The position numbers and the translations under genes are program-made. DNA of 64,000 nucleotides from Doryteuthis pealeii (lineage: Eukaryota > Mollusca > Cephalopoda > Myopsida > Loliginidae), in contig CM042151.1 in NCBI GenBank assembly GCA_023376005.1, positions 81,326,199 to 81,390,198 of the forward strand. The letters are read 5' to 3'. Positions 9,311 to 20,559 of the stretch are shown piece by piece; the stretch's first letter is position 1; every line of letters begins with the position of its first letter. A model generated the notes under the pieces. That model ran no database searches. It was not told where the DNA came from and saw only the letters and a list, made by a program, of their open reading frames with translations.

Positions 9311-10993
9311 TTTATTGGTTTCAGCAGACATACAATAAACATAAGCAGAGGTAAATCTGAATTTTAAAAAATATAAAACTGCATTGCACAATTAAAAAAA
9401 TACATAAATAAAAAATATGATTATCCATCCCATTTAATTCAGAATATTTACAATTCATAACAGAATAAACAAATTATTCAAAACAGACAAAAGGAAGTCA
9501 TACAACAATAGTAGATATAATTGACATCTTTTTACTTAAAACTTTTATCAAATATACAATGTAAACACAGTAATCCTGATAGCTTTTATGATTTAGTGTA
9601 TCCTGAGATGCACATATTTTCTTTGAATAACTCCCTGGGAAATGACGCTGGGATGTATGGATATTATTTTACTGCATCCATTTAGAGTTATGTGCATCAA
9701 GGACACAGGACAATTATCTATCAGCATCTCTGGACAGCATCTAAAAAGTGTTGTGTGCAGCCACTAAATGTCTTGAAATGTTTCAAAATAAATTTTAAAA
9801 CTAGACCTCTGCAAAATATTGTTCTGTCCACTAAATGTCTTGAAATGTTTCAAAATAAATTTTTTAACTAGACCTCTGCAAAATATTGTTCTGTCCACTA
9901 AAATGTCTTGAAATGTTTCAAAATAATTTTTTAACTAGACCCTCTGCAAATATTGTTTCTGTCCACTAAATGTCTTGAATGTTTCAAAATAAATTTTTTA
10001 ACTAGACCTCTGCAAAATATTGTTCTGTCCACTAAATGTCTTGAAATGTTTCAAAATAAATTTTTTAACTAGACCTCTGCAAAATATTGTTCTGTCCACT
10101 AAAATGTCTTGAAATGTTTCAAAATAAATTTTTTAACTAGCCCTCTGCAAAAATATTGTTCGTCCACTAAATGTCTTTGAAATGTTTCAAAATAAATTTT
10201 TTTAATAGACCTCTGCAAAATATTGTTCTGTCCACTAAATGTCTTGAAATGTTTCAAAATAAATTTTTTAATTAGACCTCTGCAAATATTGTTCTGTCCC
10301 ACTAAATGTCTTGAAATGTTTCAAAATAAATTTTTTAACAGACCTCTGCAAAATATTGTTCTGTCCACTAAATGTCTTGAAATGTTTCAAAATAAATTTT
10401 TTATTAGACCTCTGCAAAATATTGTTCTGTCACTAAATGTCTTGAAATGTTCAAAAATAAATTTTTTAACTAGACCTCTGCAAAATATCTGTCCACTAAA
10501 TGTCTTGAAATGTTTCAAAATAAATTTTTTAACTAGCCCTCTGCAAAATTACCTAGCTCTGCAAAATATTTGTTCTGTCCACTAAATGTCTTGAATGTTT
10601 CAAAATAAATTTTTTAACTAGACCTCTGCAAAATATTGTTCTGTCCACTAAATGTCTTGAAATGTTTCAAAATAAATTTTTTAACTAGACTCTGCAAAAA
10701 TATTGTTCTGTCCACTAAATGTCTTGAAATGTTTCAAATAAATTTTTTAACTAGACCTCTGCAAAATGTCTTGAAAAAAATAAATTTTTTAGTATTGTTC
10801 TTTCCACTAAATGTCTTGAATGTGTCTTGAAATGTTTCAAAATAAATTTTTTAATTAGACCTCTGCAAAATATTATTCTGTCACTAAATGTCTTGAAATG
10901 TTTCAAAATAAATTTTTTAACTAGACCTCTGCAAAATATTGTTCTGTCAATGTTACAGTGCATATTCAGAGATAAACACACATAAGAATAAGG
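9311..10993 (-). other. Probable 3' UTR of zinc-finger gene 2
   Basis: On the minus strand the zinc-finger frame stops at 10,994. About 1.7 kb later comes AATAAA (9,316-9,311) followed by a T-rich stretch and (TA)n. No other gene lies between, so this is most simply the 3' UTR. It contains the 67-bp minisatellite. The mirror in pass 2 is 23,553-25,394. Confidence 0.55.
9759..10948. repeat. 67-bp minisatellite, ~18 copies (pass 1)
   Basis: The unit contains CACTAAATGTCTTGAAATG, TTTCAAAATAAA, a T-run, ACTAGACCTCTGC and AAAATATTGTTCTGTC, about 67 bp in all. I count 18-19 units here, 20 in pass 2 and about 22 noisy ones in pass 3. Units differ mainly by indels. A 67-bp period is not a multiple of three, so the apparent open frames across it are not coding. 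Confidence 0.93.
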
Positions 10994-12112
10994 TTACTCT
11001 CCTGTGTGCATCTGCATGTGTTTTTTTTAAAATAAACATCCGTGAAAATTTTGATCCACACACTTGACATAAAAATGGTTTCTCTCCTGTGTGTATTCTC
11101 ATGTGATTTTTAAAGTGGAATTTTTCTGAAAATGCTGATCCACACACATGACAAGAAAATGGTTTCTCACCTGTGTGTATTTGCACATGCTTTTTTAAAT
11201 TGGAATTATCTGAAAATGCGGATCCACACACTTGACACGTAAATGGTTTCTCTCCTGTGTGTATTTGCATGTGCCTTTTTAAACTGGAATTCCTTGAAAA
11301 TGAGGATTCACACATTTGACAAGAAAAGGGTTTCTCTCCTGTGTGTATCTGCATGTGGCTTTTTAAATGGGTAGTCTTTGAAAATTTTGATCCACATACT
11401 TCACATGAGAATGGTTTCTCCCCAGTGTGTATTTGCATGTGTGCTTTCAATTTCGAATTCTGTGAAAATGCTAAGCCACATGCTTCACAAGAAAATGTTT
11501 TTTCTTTAGAGTGTTTTCGCATATGACATTTTAAACTGGTATTTAGTGAAAATTTTAATCCACATACTTGACATGAAAATGGTTTCTCTCCTGTGTGTAA
11601 TCGCATGTGACGATTTAAACTGGAATTCTGTGAAAATGCTGATCCACACACTTTACAGGTAAAGGGTTTCTCTCCCTGTGTGTATTCGCATGTGACATTC
11701 TAAACTCGAATTCTGTGAAAATGCTACTCCACACACATGGCAAGAATATGGTTTCTCTCCTGTGTGTATTCGCATATGATATTTTAAACTAGCATTCTGT
11801 GAAAATGTTGATCCACATACTTGGCATGAATATGGTTTCTCCCCTGTGTGTATTTGCATGTGAATTTTTAAATTGCAGTTTTCTGAAAATGCTGATCTAC
11901 ATACATCACATTTGAATGGTTTCTCTCCTGTGTGTATTCGCATGTGACGTTTTAATTTGGCATTCTCTGAAAAAGCTGCTCCACACACTTCACAAGAAAA
12001 TGGTTTTTCTCCTGTGTGTATTCCGTATGTGTTTTTCTAAACTGGAACTCTGTGAAAATGTTGATCCACACACTTGACAAGAGTAAGGTTGCTTTTCACT
12101 GTGTGTTTGCAT
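10994..12112 (-). CDS. C2H2 zinc-finger gene 2, final exon (best copy)
   Basis: This encodes a likely nuclear DNA-binding protein of about 372 residues, almost entirely zinc fingers. The start is ATG at 12,112-12,110 (MQTHSEKQPYSCQVCG), matching the start context of gene 1 ([10 protein letters not shown]). Thirteen C2H2 fingers (C-x2-C-x12-H-x3-H, linker TGEKP) follow, and the frame stops at TAA 10,996-10,994 right after HTGE in the linker. Residues at -1, 2, 3 and 6 vary, for example E,A,K,R in finger 2, K,T,H,S in finger 9 and D,S,N,K in finger 11. Finger 7 has the linker SKEKT. Single-base insertions near 12,020 and 11,650 split the frame. Pass 2 lacks them, so they are errors. No KRAB, BTB, SCAN or other effector domain is seen. 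A splice acceptor lies at about 12,305. Paralogue of gene 1 about 10 kb away, same strand. Confidence 0.85.
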
Positions 12113-12304
12113 GTTTAATAGGAAAGATAATTTTATGAATATGTGGATGTAAACATTTGGTAGGGATACAGATGTTCTATGAGTTCTTGTAGGTGACTAT
12201 TTAAAGAAGAAATCTATCTATCCACACACTTTCAAAGTATACATTTTCACATTCAGATCCATTGTTTCAAGTTCCAGAATTGTTATTCTCCTCTGCAATT
12301 AAAG
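12113..12304 (-). other. 5' untranslated part of the zinc-finger exon of gene 2
   Basis: On the minus strand this begins after a pyrimidine-rich tract and the acceptor TTTATTGCAG (clearest at 22,294-22,304 in pass 2). It runs to the ATG with stops in all frames. Its first bases (GAGGAGAATAACAATTCTGG) resemble the matching start of gene 1's exon. Confidence 0.5.
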
Positions 12305-12374
12305 AAGACTTAATATTAAAAAGGATGAAATTATATAATAATAATATAATATAATAATTTCAAGATAAAGACAG

Positions 12375-12746
12375 ATCACCTTAACCCAGCCAGAAAACAA
12401 GACTTAGTATTGATTAACAAAAAAAAGAGAACTTCTCAATGGGTAGACTTTGCAATTCCATCAGATCACAGGGTGAAGATGAAAGAAAAATGAAAAGATG
12501 GACAAATACCTGGACTTGCCCAAAAATTGAAAAGGCTGTGGAATATGAGGGTGAAAGTGATACCAATTGTAGTTGATGCACTTGGAATGGTCCCAAAAAG
12601 CTTGGGAAAAGACTGGAGGAACTGGAAATCAGAGGAAGAATTGAGACCATTGCTGCAACTGGCTCAGAAGAGTCCTGGAGATCTGAGGAGACTCCACTGA
12701 AATACCGTCAGCTAATGCTGGTGTGAAAAACTCACACAATGATAAT

Positions 12747-12783
<37 letters not shown>

Positions 12784-12785
12784 TT
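12375..12785 (+). pseudogene. LINE 3' end with (AAT)n tail
   Basis: This encodes LVLINKKK, a DFAIPSDHRVKMKEN-like stretch and DKYLDL, then frame-shifted VKVIPIV and GTGNQRKN phrases, the same LINE C-terminus as at 5,550-5,870. It ends in an AAT tract at 12,745-12,782, the kind of 3' tail left by target-primed insertion. It is only the truncated 3' end. Mirror is 21,830-22,245. Confidence 0.75.
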
Positions 12786-12829
12786 TGGGATACAATGACC
12801 TGTTATATATTAAACAATTTATGTGAAAT

Positions 12830-13215
12830 AAAAGGGGGGGGGAGACCTCGTAAAAAATATTTTGCATAATATATTTCAGGAAAAAACTATTTTAAACATA
12901 ATTTCATCAACAGGTGAATGATTACCAAATTTTTTTGTGAAAATTTGACTTTTCATAGAATTAAAAAAAAACGGCAGTCATAACTTGTTTTTGGCTATTT
13001 ATAATTCAATTGATCTAATGGTGTGAAAATACAAACATTATTTACATTCATAATTTTCATTATTTCCATAAGCTGAAAAATTCTTTAAAAAATCATCAGG
13101 AGTATTTTTTTATGTTTCTTCTTTTGAATGGTCCAATAATTTTGAAGATAATATTAACCTTTATTCAAGTTTCATTGTGTTAAATATGGTGGTAGGGGGT
13201 AAATTTGACACACCA
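12830..13215. repeat. Repeat family R copy
   Basis: It shares AGACCTCGTAAAAAATATTT, TATATTTCAGGAAAAAACTA and CATCAGGAGTATTTTTTTAT with 3,580-3,960. Non-coding. Mirror is 21,440-21,790. Confidence 0.55.
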
Positions 13216-13339
13216 CATTGAACATCTCTAGCCAACAGGTTTGGTAAATACTTACATTTCTTACATATAGACAGGGAAAAATTTAGCAAGCAAAACATTT
13301 AATAATGTTCTTGATATTACATCCAAATCAGTTGTACTT

Positions 13340-14035
13340 TTTTGGTACAGCTGAATGTTTATGTGATTCAGTACAGCGAACTATGTCAGCTGACATCAGC
13401 TTTAGATCTTAGCTGGTACGACAAAAAATCTCTTTTGGATTGAGAGAGGAAAAAAAAAGGCTTATTTACATTTACTTAATTGATAAAACAATTATTTAAT
13501 TTTTAAAAACGTAATATTTTTTAGCTTAGAAAGAATATTGGACCATATGACTTTTTAGGCACCCCTTTTGCTTTGCTGATTCATACGGACATTTTTTCAT
13601 TTACATGTCAACATCTGGTTGTTGGTTAGGGGTTAGTTTTATAATTAAAAAAAAACCCTCTAAAAATCGTCTGTTAAAAACAACCGGATGTTGACGGTGT
13701 AAATGAAAAATGTACTTACGAATCAGCAAAGCAAAAGGGTGCCTAAAAGTCATATGGTCCAATATTCTTTCTAAGCTAAAAAAATAATTAAGTTTTAAAA
13801 ATAAGGTATGGTCCAGAATATTTATAGAACCAAAAATTTACATGATTAAAAGTTGTTTTTTTTTAAAACTTTCTATTTTCCTAAACTAAAAAAATATTAC
13901 GTTATTTTCTTTCTATCAAAAAGAGATTTTCTGCCGCCCGGCTAAGAAATTCTCTGCACACGTCTAAAGTTGACACCAGCTGACTTTGTTCAACCGTACA
14001 GAATCGAGTAAGCGTACAACCGTACAAAAAAGTAC
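13340..14035. mobile_element. Long foldback element (~0.7 kb)
   Basis: Arms around a centre near 13,640-13,670 pair over about 300 bp each. The inner arm is TTAGCTTAGAAAGAATATTG (13,522) against its complement near 13,760. Further out, CAGCTTTAGATCTTAGCTGG pairs loosely with 13,945-13,985, and TTGTACTTTTTTGGTAC (13,331) with 14,015-14,035. Relatives of the right arm occur alone at 57,965-58,250. There is no open reading frame, so it is a non-autonomous element. Mirror is about 20,560-21,265. Confidence 0.6.
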
Positions 14036-14083
14036 AACCCCATCCAAAAATCAATGTGGTTAAAAAGGTGGTGAATAAACAAG

Positions 14084-14345
14084 ACTTACTTATTTGTTTA
14101 TTTATCTCTTCAGTGAACCAGAATTCAGAAAATATGTTCTGTACAATAACAATTTTTTTTTTCTACTTTAAAAAAACTTCGATTTTGAAGAGTGAAAATG
14201 TTTCTTAGATCTCGTGGCCATTAAAAAAGTAAACACTTCCGATGGACGTCCGAAACAACAACGCCTCGATAACTACTTTTCTAATGGCGTAACTTCCCGT
14301 TTCCTCTAACTTTACAAACGCATGCGTAATTTCAGGCATTCTTTC
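14084..14345 (-). promoter_or_regulatory. Candidate promoter and first exon of zinc-finger gene 2
   Basis: On the minus strand a block with ACGCATGCG-like sequence, GGGAAGTTACGCCATT and CATCGGAAGTG (ETS- and YY1-like sites) is followed by an exon-like stretch (TTCTGGTTCACTGAAGAG) and a consensus donor GTAAGT at 14,089-14,084. The zinc-finger exon acceptor lies 1.8 kb downstream on the same strand. The exon is homologous to that at 15,110-15,384 on the opposite strand. Inference from motifs only. Confidence 0.4.
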
Positions 14346-14349
14346 TTTG

Positions 14350-15000
14350 TACGTAGAATAAATGTATATATATGCAGAATAATTAATTTAATTCAATGTA
14401 TTTAATTAGTGTAATCGTACCCTAGGCGCAGAAATGTTTAATGACAATGGGGACAGAGAAGTAAGTCATTGCATTCGATCCAGTCATTAATTTAAATTTT
14501 GACCTAGTTTTATAATTGCTATTTAATGTGCAATTTTAGAAAAATAAAAATAATTGAAATTAGAGATTTAAAAATAATGCACAAAAGGATCAAATCTGTT
14601 TTGAAACACAGATTGACTTAAGACTAAGCTTAAAATTTCAAATGAGTATGAAAACTTTCGTATAGCGAAAATGAAAAACTTTATAAAAATGTCTTCTGCA
14701 AATACGTTAAAGGAAAGAAAATGATAATAACAATATAAACCGTTACCTGTTACAATAAAAAAAGCATCCGTCAAATGCTAAATGTTTTCTAAAGAGTGAA
14801 CGACAAGGGAGAACAATTTAAAAGAAATACGAAGAGGTAAGAAGAAATATTGTTTTTTATTTTCATGAATCAGTCAGCAAAAGGATCCACTTTAGTGGTA
14901 TGTGTTCAATTTCCGAAAATATATAGTTTTAATTTCACACATCTATTACCTTTATTTAACGGAATATCAAGAATCTACATATTAATTTAGGATGCGTAGA
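14350..15000. other. AT-rich spacer between two divergent candidate promoters
   Basis: No gene or repeat is recognised. The flanking homologous, oppositely oriented promoter-like blocks make this the centre of a divergent arrangement. Confidence 0.4.
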
Positions 15001-15089
15001 CACAGAGTCACATGGCGATAGTGACTGATTTTCGCCAATTCTTGGTCTGATGATCGCATAAGTGAGAAACTGACAGTACCAAGCGCTAC

Positions 15090-15384
15090 TGACTTTGTGT
15101 GTTTTAACGTGCAAATGGCGCATGCGCAGTAAAGTGAAAGGAAACAGAGGGACGCCATTGTAAAGTGAGTTGTGAGCACGTTGTGCGCGAGTTTCTTGTA
15201 AATGTTTAAGATACGTCTGTCGAAAACTTCCACTTTTTTTTCTCTCTCGGGCCCACGACTTAATATTCAGTCTTCAATATCGAATTTGGTTTACACTAGA
15301 AATATATTTTTTTGTTTTTTTTTCTTCTTAATTTTTGTAGCTGTAACACAGTTTTTTTTTGAAAATTCTGGTTCACTGAAGACA
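15090..15384 (+). promoter_or_regulatory. Candidate promoter and first exon of a rightward gene
   Basis: GCGCATGCGCAGTAAAGTG (15,118-15,136) contains a textbook NRF1-type palindrome, followed by GACGCCATT (YY1-like). The stretch ends in TTCTGGTTCACTGAAGACA before the donor GTAAGT at 15,385-15,390. It is homologous to the reverse complement of 14,084-14,345. The rest of this gene would lie beyond fold 1 and is not in the window. Mirror is 19,255-19,560. Confidence 0.4.
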
Positions 15385-15469
15385 GTAAGTAAATAATAAT
15401 TTTTTCATTATTTCTGTCATAATTAATATTTTTACATTTAAATTACAAGATCTCTAGTACAGCAAAATA

Positions 15470-16010
15470 CGTCACGTGATCAGTTAGGCCATAATTGAAG
15501 GAAGAACGTAATATATTTTTAAAAACTTTTTTTTAAGATCTCGCAAAAAAAAGAAGAAAAAAGTAACGAACATAAAGAGTTAATACCAAAGAAAACATTA
15601 ATTCAAAGATGAAATTGGGGATAAAGATCCCTGGGGAAAATTACTCACCATTATCTTGAAAAATTAGTAAAACTAGTCCTTTTTTTTTCTAATACAAAAG
15701 GGTCAATTTCTTTAGTGATATTTTCTAGCAACATTCTGTATTCATGCTTCTTTTACTAAAAAACAAAAACAACAAACAAAAAAAAAACCCTTATAGAAAC
15801 TCAAAAAAAATGTGAAAATGTAAAACATTGTTTCGTTTTATAATTTTCATTATTTACATAAGCAGAATTTTTTTTTTAAATCATTTAAAAAAAATGTTTC
15901 TTTTGAAATGGGCAAAAAAATTTCAAAGATTATATTAACCCTCTATGGAAGTTTAATTGTGTTAATATAGAGGGGGGGGAGTAAATTTAACATGGCAATT
16001 GGGTGGTACT
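15470..16010. repeat. Repeat family R copy
   Basis: It contains AATTACTCACCATTATCTTG (15,640) and the G-run TAAATTTAAC block (15,970). Mirror is 18,640-19,190. Confidence 0.55.
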
Positions 16011-17306
16011 AACAATCTCAGTTGCCTCATACAGAGAAAGAATTCTTTTTAAAATTGTCAATTTTAGTAAACATGTTAAAATTAATTCAACGAGAATTTT
16101 CATTTCTACTATAATATATATATTCAGACTATAAAGTTGTTTTTTTTTAAATAAGTAAAAATTGTATTTTGAGAAGAGCAATATTTTATCTAATTTCCCC
16201 ATTTTTAACATCCTAAAAGTAAAGACTTCCAAATAACAAGCAGGGTGTTTATTTAAGAAATAGCTAATATATATTTATCATGATTATCTTTTTTAAAATA
16301 ATAATAATAATAATACTTTTTATGCATTGTTAAACAATAAGATTATTTTGAATCAATTAAGGGACAAGTTGTTGACATGAAAAAATGTTTTTGGTTCAGA
16401 ATTTTGAAATGGAAAATTCTTTTGAATAAGTTTGTCCATTTTTACTAGGGATGTACAAATTCACGCACCTGTTCAATAAGGGGGATCCAGGAAATTCTTT
16501 AAAATTAACAAAAAATAATCATAATACTTTTATAAAATTTTGGGTATTGTGAAGTAATTAAAGAATAGCTTTTTATCTTGAATAAGTGTTTACTCTAAAT
16601 TAAAAAGGCCAGTATTTTTTTCATTAGTTTTTGTTTTGTTGCTTACCCCCCCCTCCATATAATGAACAATCAATTAATTCTTCGTAATTTTTCCATGAAC
16701 TGAAAAAAGAATTTACATTTTTGGAAAGAGAATCAATGATGGAACAATAAATGTAAAAACAAAATTTTAAATTGATGTTTGATAAAAGTGGTAGGCATGT
16801 CTTACATTTTGAAACTTAAGCTTGTATAAAATAAAAGTATTTACTTTTTTATTGATTTATTCTTTTTTATCATTAGCTTATTTTTTTAAGTAATATGATA
16901 TTAAAAAGTTTAACTTATGTACCTTTTTTATTTTAAAAGATGTTTTTAAAATTAATAAATGTTAAAATAAGTTCCTCCAACATTTCACTGGCTGAGAAGG
17001 ATATATTTGTTCTAATTAAATAAAGATTGTACTAAAAATATATAGCTATGAAATCAGAGATTCCATTTGTCTATTCTATGAAAAAAAATATTGAAATAAA
17101 TTTTGAAGTAAAAGGTTGTCTTTTTTTTATGGGAGCACATTTATATCATCAAATTCGTATCTGAAACTGTCTTCTCTCGAACAAGTGACGTCTGCCAGAT
17201 AGTATATGTTGATAATATGTGGTAAAAGTATGTTAAAATTAAACTGAAACTACTGTCTAACACTGATAGACATTGTTGTTTTAAGGATTAGGATTTTATT
17301 TGGAGG
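16010..17306. other. AT-rich non-coding stretch up to fold 1
   Basis: Only short, uninformative open frames and homopolymer runs are seen. No RNA gene, repeat family or conserved domain is recognised. Confidence 0.4.
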
Positions 17307-17360
17307 CAAAAAATTATCCTGTTATATAGATAAATGCTGATTAATCTTTTTTCTTTTTTT
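17307..17360. other. Fold point 1: 54-nt palindrome spacer
   Basis: The left arm ends in TTTGGAGG at 17,306 and its reverse complement CCTCCAAA begins at 17,361. The 54 nt between are AT-rich and unpaired apart from A/T runs. They do not resemble the commonly used 45-nt SMRTbell hairpin adapter. This is the centre of an inverted repeat with arms longer than 17 kb. Confidence 0.9.
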
Positions 17361-19254
17361 CCTCCAAATAAAATCCTTAATCACTTTAAACAACAATGTC
17401 TTCAGTGTTAGACATTATTCAGTAATTTTAACATACTTTTACCACATTATTATCAACATATACTATCTGCAGACGTCAACTTGTTCCGAAGAAGACAGTT
17501 TCAGATACGATTGAGTATAAATGGCTCCCATAAAAAAAAGACAACCATTTTTACTTCAAAATTTATTTCAATATTTTTTTTCAATAGATAGACAAATGAA
17601 TCTCGTTATTTCTAGCTATATATTTTTAGTACAATCTTTATTTAATAGAACAAATATATCTTTGCTCGCCAGTGAAATGTGAGAAACTTATTTACATTTA
17701 TTAATTTTAAAAACATCTTTAAAATAAAAAGGTAACATAAGTTAAACTTTTAAATATCCATATTTAAATAAGCTAATGATAAAAAAGAATAAATCAAAAA
17801 AAGGATAAATACTTTATTTAAACCAAGACTTAAAGTTTCAAAATGTAAGAACATCCTACCACTTTTATCAAACATCAATTAAAAATTTTGTTTTTACATA
17901 TGTTCCATGCATTGAATTCTCTTTCCAAAATGTAAATCTTTTTCAGTCATGGAAAATTACGAGAAACTTATTGATTGTTCATTATAATGAGGGGGGGGGG
18001 GGGTAATGCACAAAACAAAAAACTAATGAACAATACTGGCCTTTTTAAATTTAGAGTAACACTTATTCAAGAATAAAAGCTAATTCTTTTATTACTTCAC
18101 ATACCCAAAATTTTATAAGTCTATGATAATTTTTGTTAATTTTTAAAGAATTTCCTGTGATCCCCTTATGACAGGTGCCGTGAATTGTACATCCCTAGTA
18201 AAAAATGGACAAAACTTATTTCAAAAAGAATTTTCCATTCAAAATTCCCTGAAACCAACATTTTTTCAATGTCAACAACTTCTCCGCTTAATTGATTCAA
18301 ATATCTTATTGTTTAACAATGCATAAAAGTAATTATTATTATTATTATATTTTAAAAAAAGATAATCATTGGATAAATATATAATTAGCTATTCTTAAAT
18401 AACACCCTGCTTTGTTATTGGGAAGTCTTACTTTTAGGATGTCAAAAAATGGGAAAATTAGTATAAATATTGCTCTTCCAAATACATTTTTTTACTTATT
18501 TAAAAAAAAAACAACTTATATCTGATATGATATATATAGTAGAAATGAAAATTCTCGTTGAATTAATTTTTAAAAAATGTTTACTAATTGAACAATTTTA
18601 AAAAGAATTCTTTCTCTGTATGTAGCAACTGAGATTGTTAGGTACCACCAATTTGCCATGTTAAATTTTACTCCCCCCTCTCAATATTTAACACAATTAA
18701 ACTTCCAATAGAGGTTAATATAATCTTGAAATTTGTTTTGCCCATCAAAAGAAAACATTTTTTTTTAAATGATTTAAAAAAAAAAATTTCTGCTTATGTA
18801 AATAATGAAAATTATAAAACGAAAACAATGTTTAACATTTTCACATTTTATGATTTCTATAAGGGATTTTTTGTTTGTTGTTTTTTGTTTTTAAGTAAAA
18901 GAAAGCATGAATACAGAATGTTGCTAAGAAATATCACTAAGAAATTGACCCTTTGGTAATAAAAAAAGGACTAGTTTTACTAATTTTTCAGATAATGGTG
19001 AGTAATTTTCCCAATGGGATCTTCCCATTTAATCTTTGAATTAACTGTTTTTCTTTGTATTAACTCTTTAGTTCGTTACTTTTTTCTTCTTTTTTTTGCG
19101 AATTTAAAAAAAAGTTTTTAAAAATATATACGTTTCTTCCTTCATATGGCTAAACTGATCACGTGAACGTAATTTTGCTGGTACCCTAGAGATCTTGTAA
19201 TTTAAATGGTAAAAATATTAATTGACGAAATAATGAAAAATATTATTACTTACT

Positions 19255-19560
19255 TCTTCAGTGCCAGAATTAAACTGTGTACAGTACAAAAAATAAGAAG
19301 AAAAAACAAAAATATATATTTCTAGTGTAACCAAATTCAATATTGAAGAATGAATATTAAGTTCTCCGTGGCCGAGAGAGAAAAAAAGTAAGTTTCGACA
19401 GACGTTTTAAACATTTACAAGAACTCCGCAACACGTGCTCCAACTCACTTTAAATGCGTCGCTCTGTTTCCTTTCACTTTACTGCGCATGCGCTATTTGC
19501 ACGTAAACACACAAAGTCAGTAGCGCTTGTGACGTCCAGTTTCTCAACTTATGCGATATC
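19255..19560 (-). promoter_or_regulatory. Mirror of candidate promoter/first exon at 15,090-15,384
   Basis: TGCGCATGCGC near 19,483-19,493 and a minus-strand GTAAGT near 19,250 repeat the pass-1 signals. Both passes agree, so the motifs are not read errors. Confidence 0.4.
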
Positions 19561-20559
19561 AGACCCAAGAATTGGCGAAAATCAGTCACTATCGCCATTG
19601 ACCTCTGTGTTACGCTATCCTAATATAATATGTAGATTGCTTGATATTCCGTTAAATAAAGGTAATTAGATGTGTGAAAGTTAAACTATATATTTCGGAA
19701 ATTGACACATACCACTAAAGTGGATCTTAATTTTGCTGTGATCATGAAAAAATAAAAACAATAATTTCTTCTTACCTCTCGTAAATTTCTTTAAATTGTC
19801 TCCCTTGTCGTTCACTCTTTAGAAAACATTTTAGCATTTGACGCGATGCTTTTTTAATTTAAACAGGTTACGTTATTATTGTTATTTCATTTTCTTCCTT
19901 AAGTTTTGCAGAAACATTTTTATAAGTTTCTTCGCTATAGAAAGTTCTTTCTACTCATTTGAAATCTTTTAAGCTTAGTCTTTAAGTCAATCTTGTTTCA
20001 AAACAATTTGATCTTTTGTGCATTTTTTATCTCCTAATTTCAATTAATTTTTATTTTCTAAAAATGCCATAAATAGCATATAACACTATTCAAAAAATAT
20101 TTAAATTAATGAACTGGATTCGAATGCATGACTTACTTCTCTGTTCCAATTTGGTCATAACATTTCTTCGCCTAGGGTACGATATACACTAATTAAATAA
20201 CATTTTTGAATTAAATTAATTTTATCTGCATATATAATCTTTATCACGTACAAAGAAAGATGCTGAAATTAACGCATGCGTTGAAAAGTTTAGAAGGAAA
20301 GGAAGTTACGCCAATTAGAAAGTGAGTTATCGGGCGTTGTTGTTCGGACGTCATCGGAAGTTTTACTTTTAAATTGGCCCCACGAGATCTAGAAACATTT
20401 TCACTCTTCAAAATCGAAGTTTTTTTAAAGTAGAAAAAAAAATTGTGTATGTACAGAACATATTTTCTGATTCTGGTTCATGAGAGATAATTAAAACAAA
20501 TAAGTAAAGTCTTGTTTATTCACCACCTTTTTACACATTGAATTTTTTGGATGGGGGTT

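Larger units (their letters stand above)
1..17306. repeat. Pass 1 of a ~21-kb segment (left arm of giant palindrome)
   Basis: This arm is the reverse complement of pass 2 along its whole length, with matching positions summing to about 34,700. For example the AATAAA signal at 9,311-9,316 (minus strand) pairs with 25,389-25,394. The same sequence recurs in the same orientation in pass 3, where position 1 matches about 42,009. Differences are mostly single-base indels in homopolymers, as expected of read error rather than of old duplication. Features here should be merged with their mirror copies to obtain a consensus. Confidence 0.95.

Noticed and set aside
9759..10948. CRISPR array
   Set aside because: The units are contiguous without unique spacers, and the context is a eukaryotic 3' UTR.
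10099..10981. Open frames of 64-120 residues with repeated FCPLNVLKCFKINFL or VKKFILKHFKTF phrases
   Set aside because: They are translations of the 67-bp minisatellite in arbitrary frames. The period is not a multiple of three and both strands give similar frames.
17307..17360. Unremoved SMRTbell adapter at the fold
   Set aside because: The length is near 45 nt but the sequence does not resemble the commonly used adapter, and the fold 2 loop is demonstrably genomic repeat.
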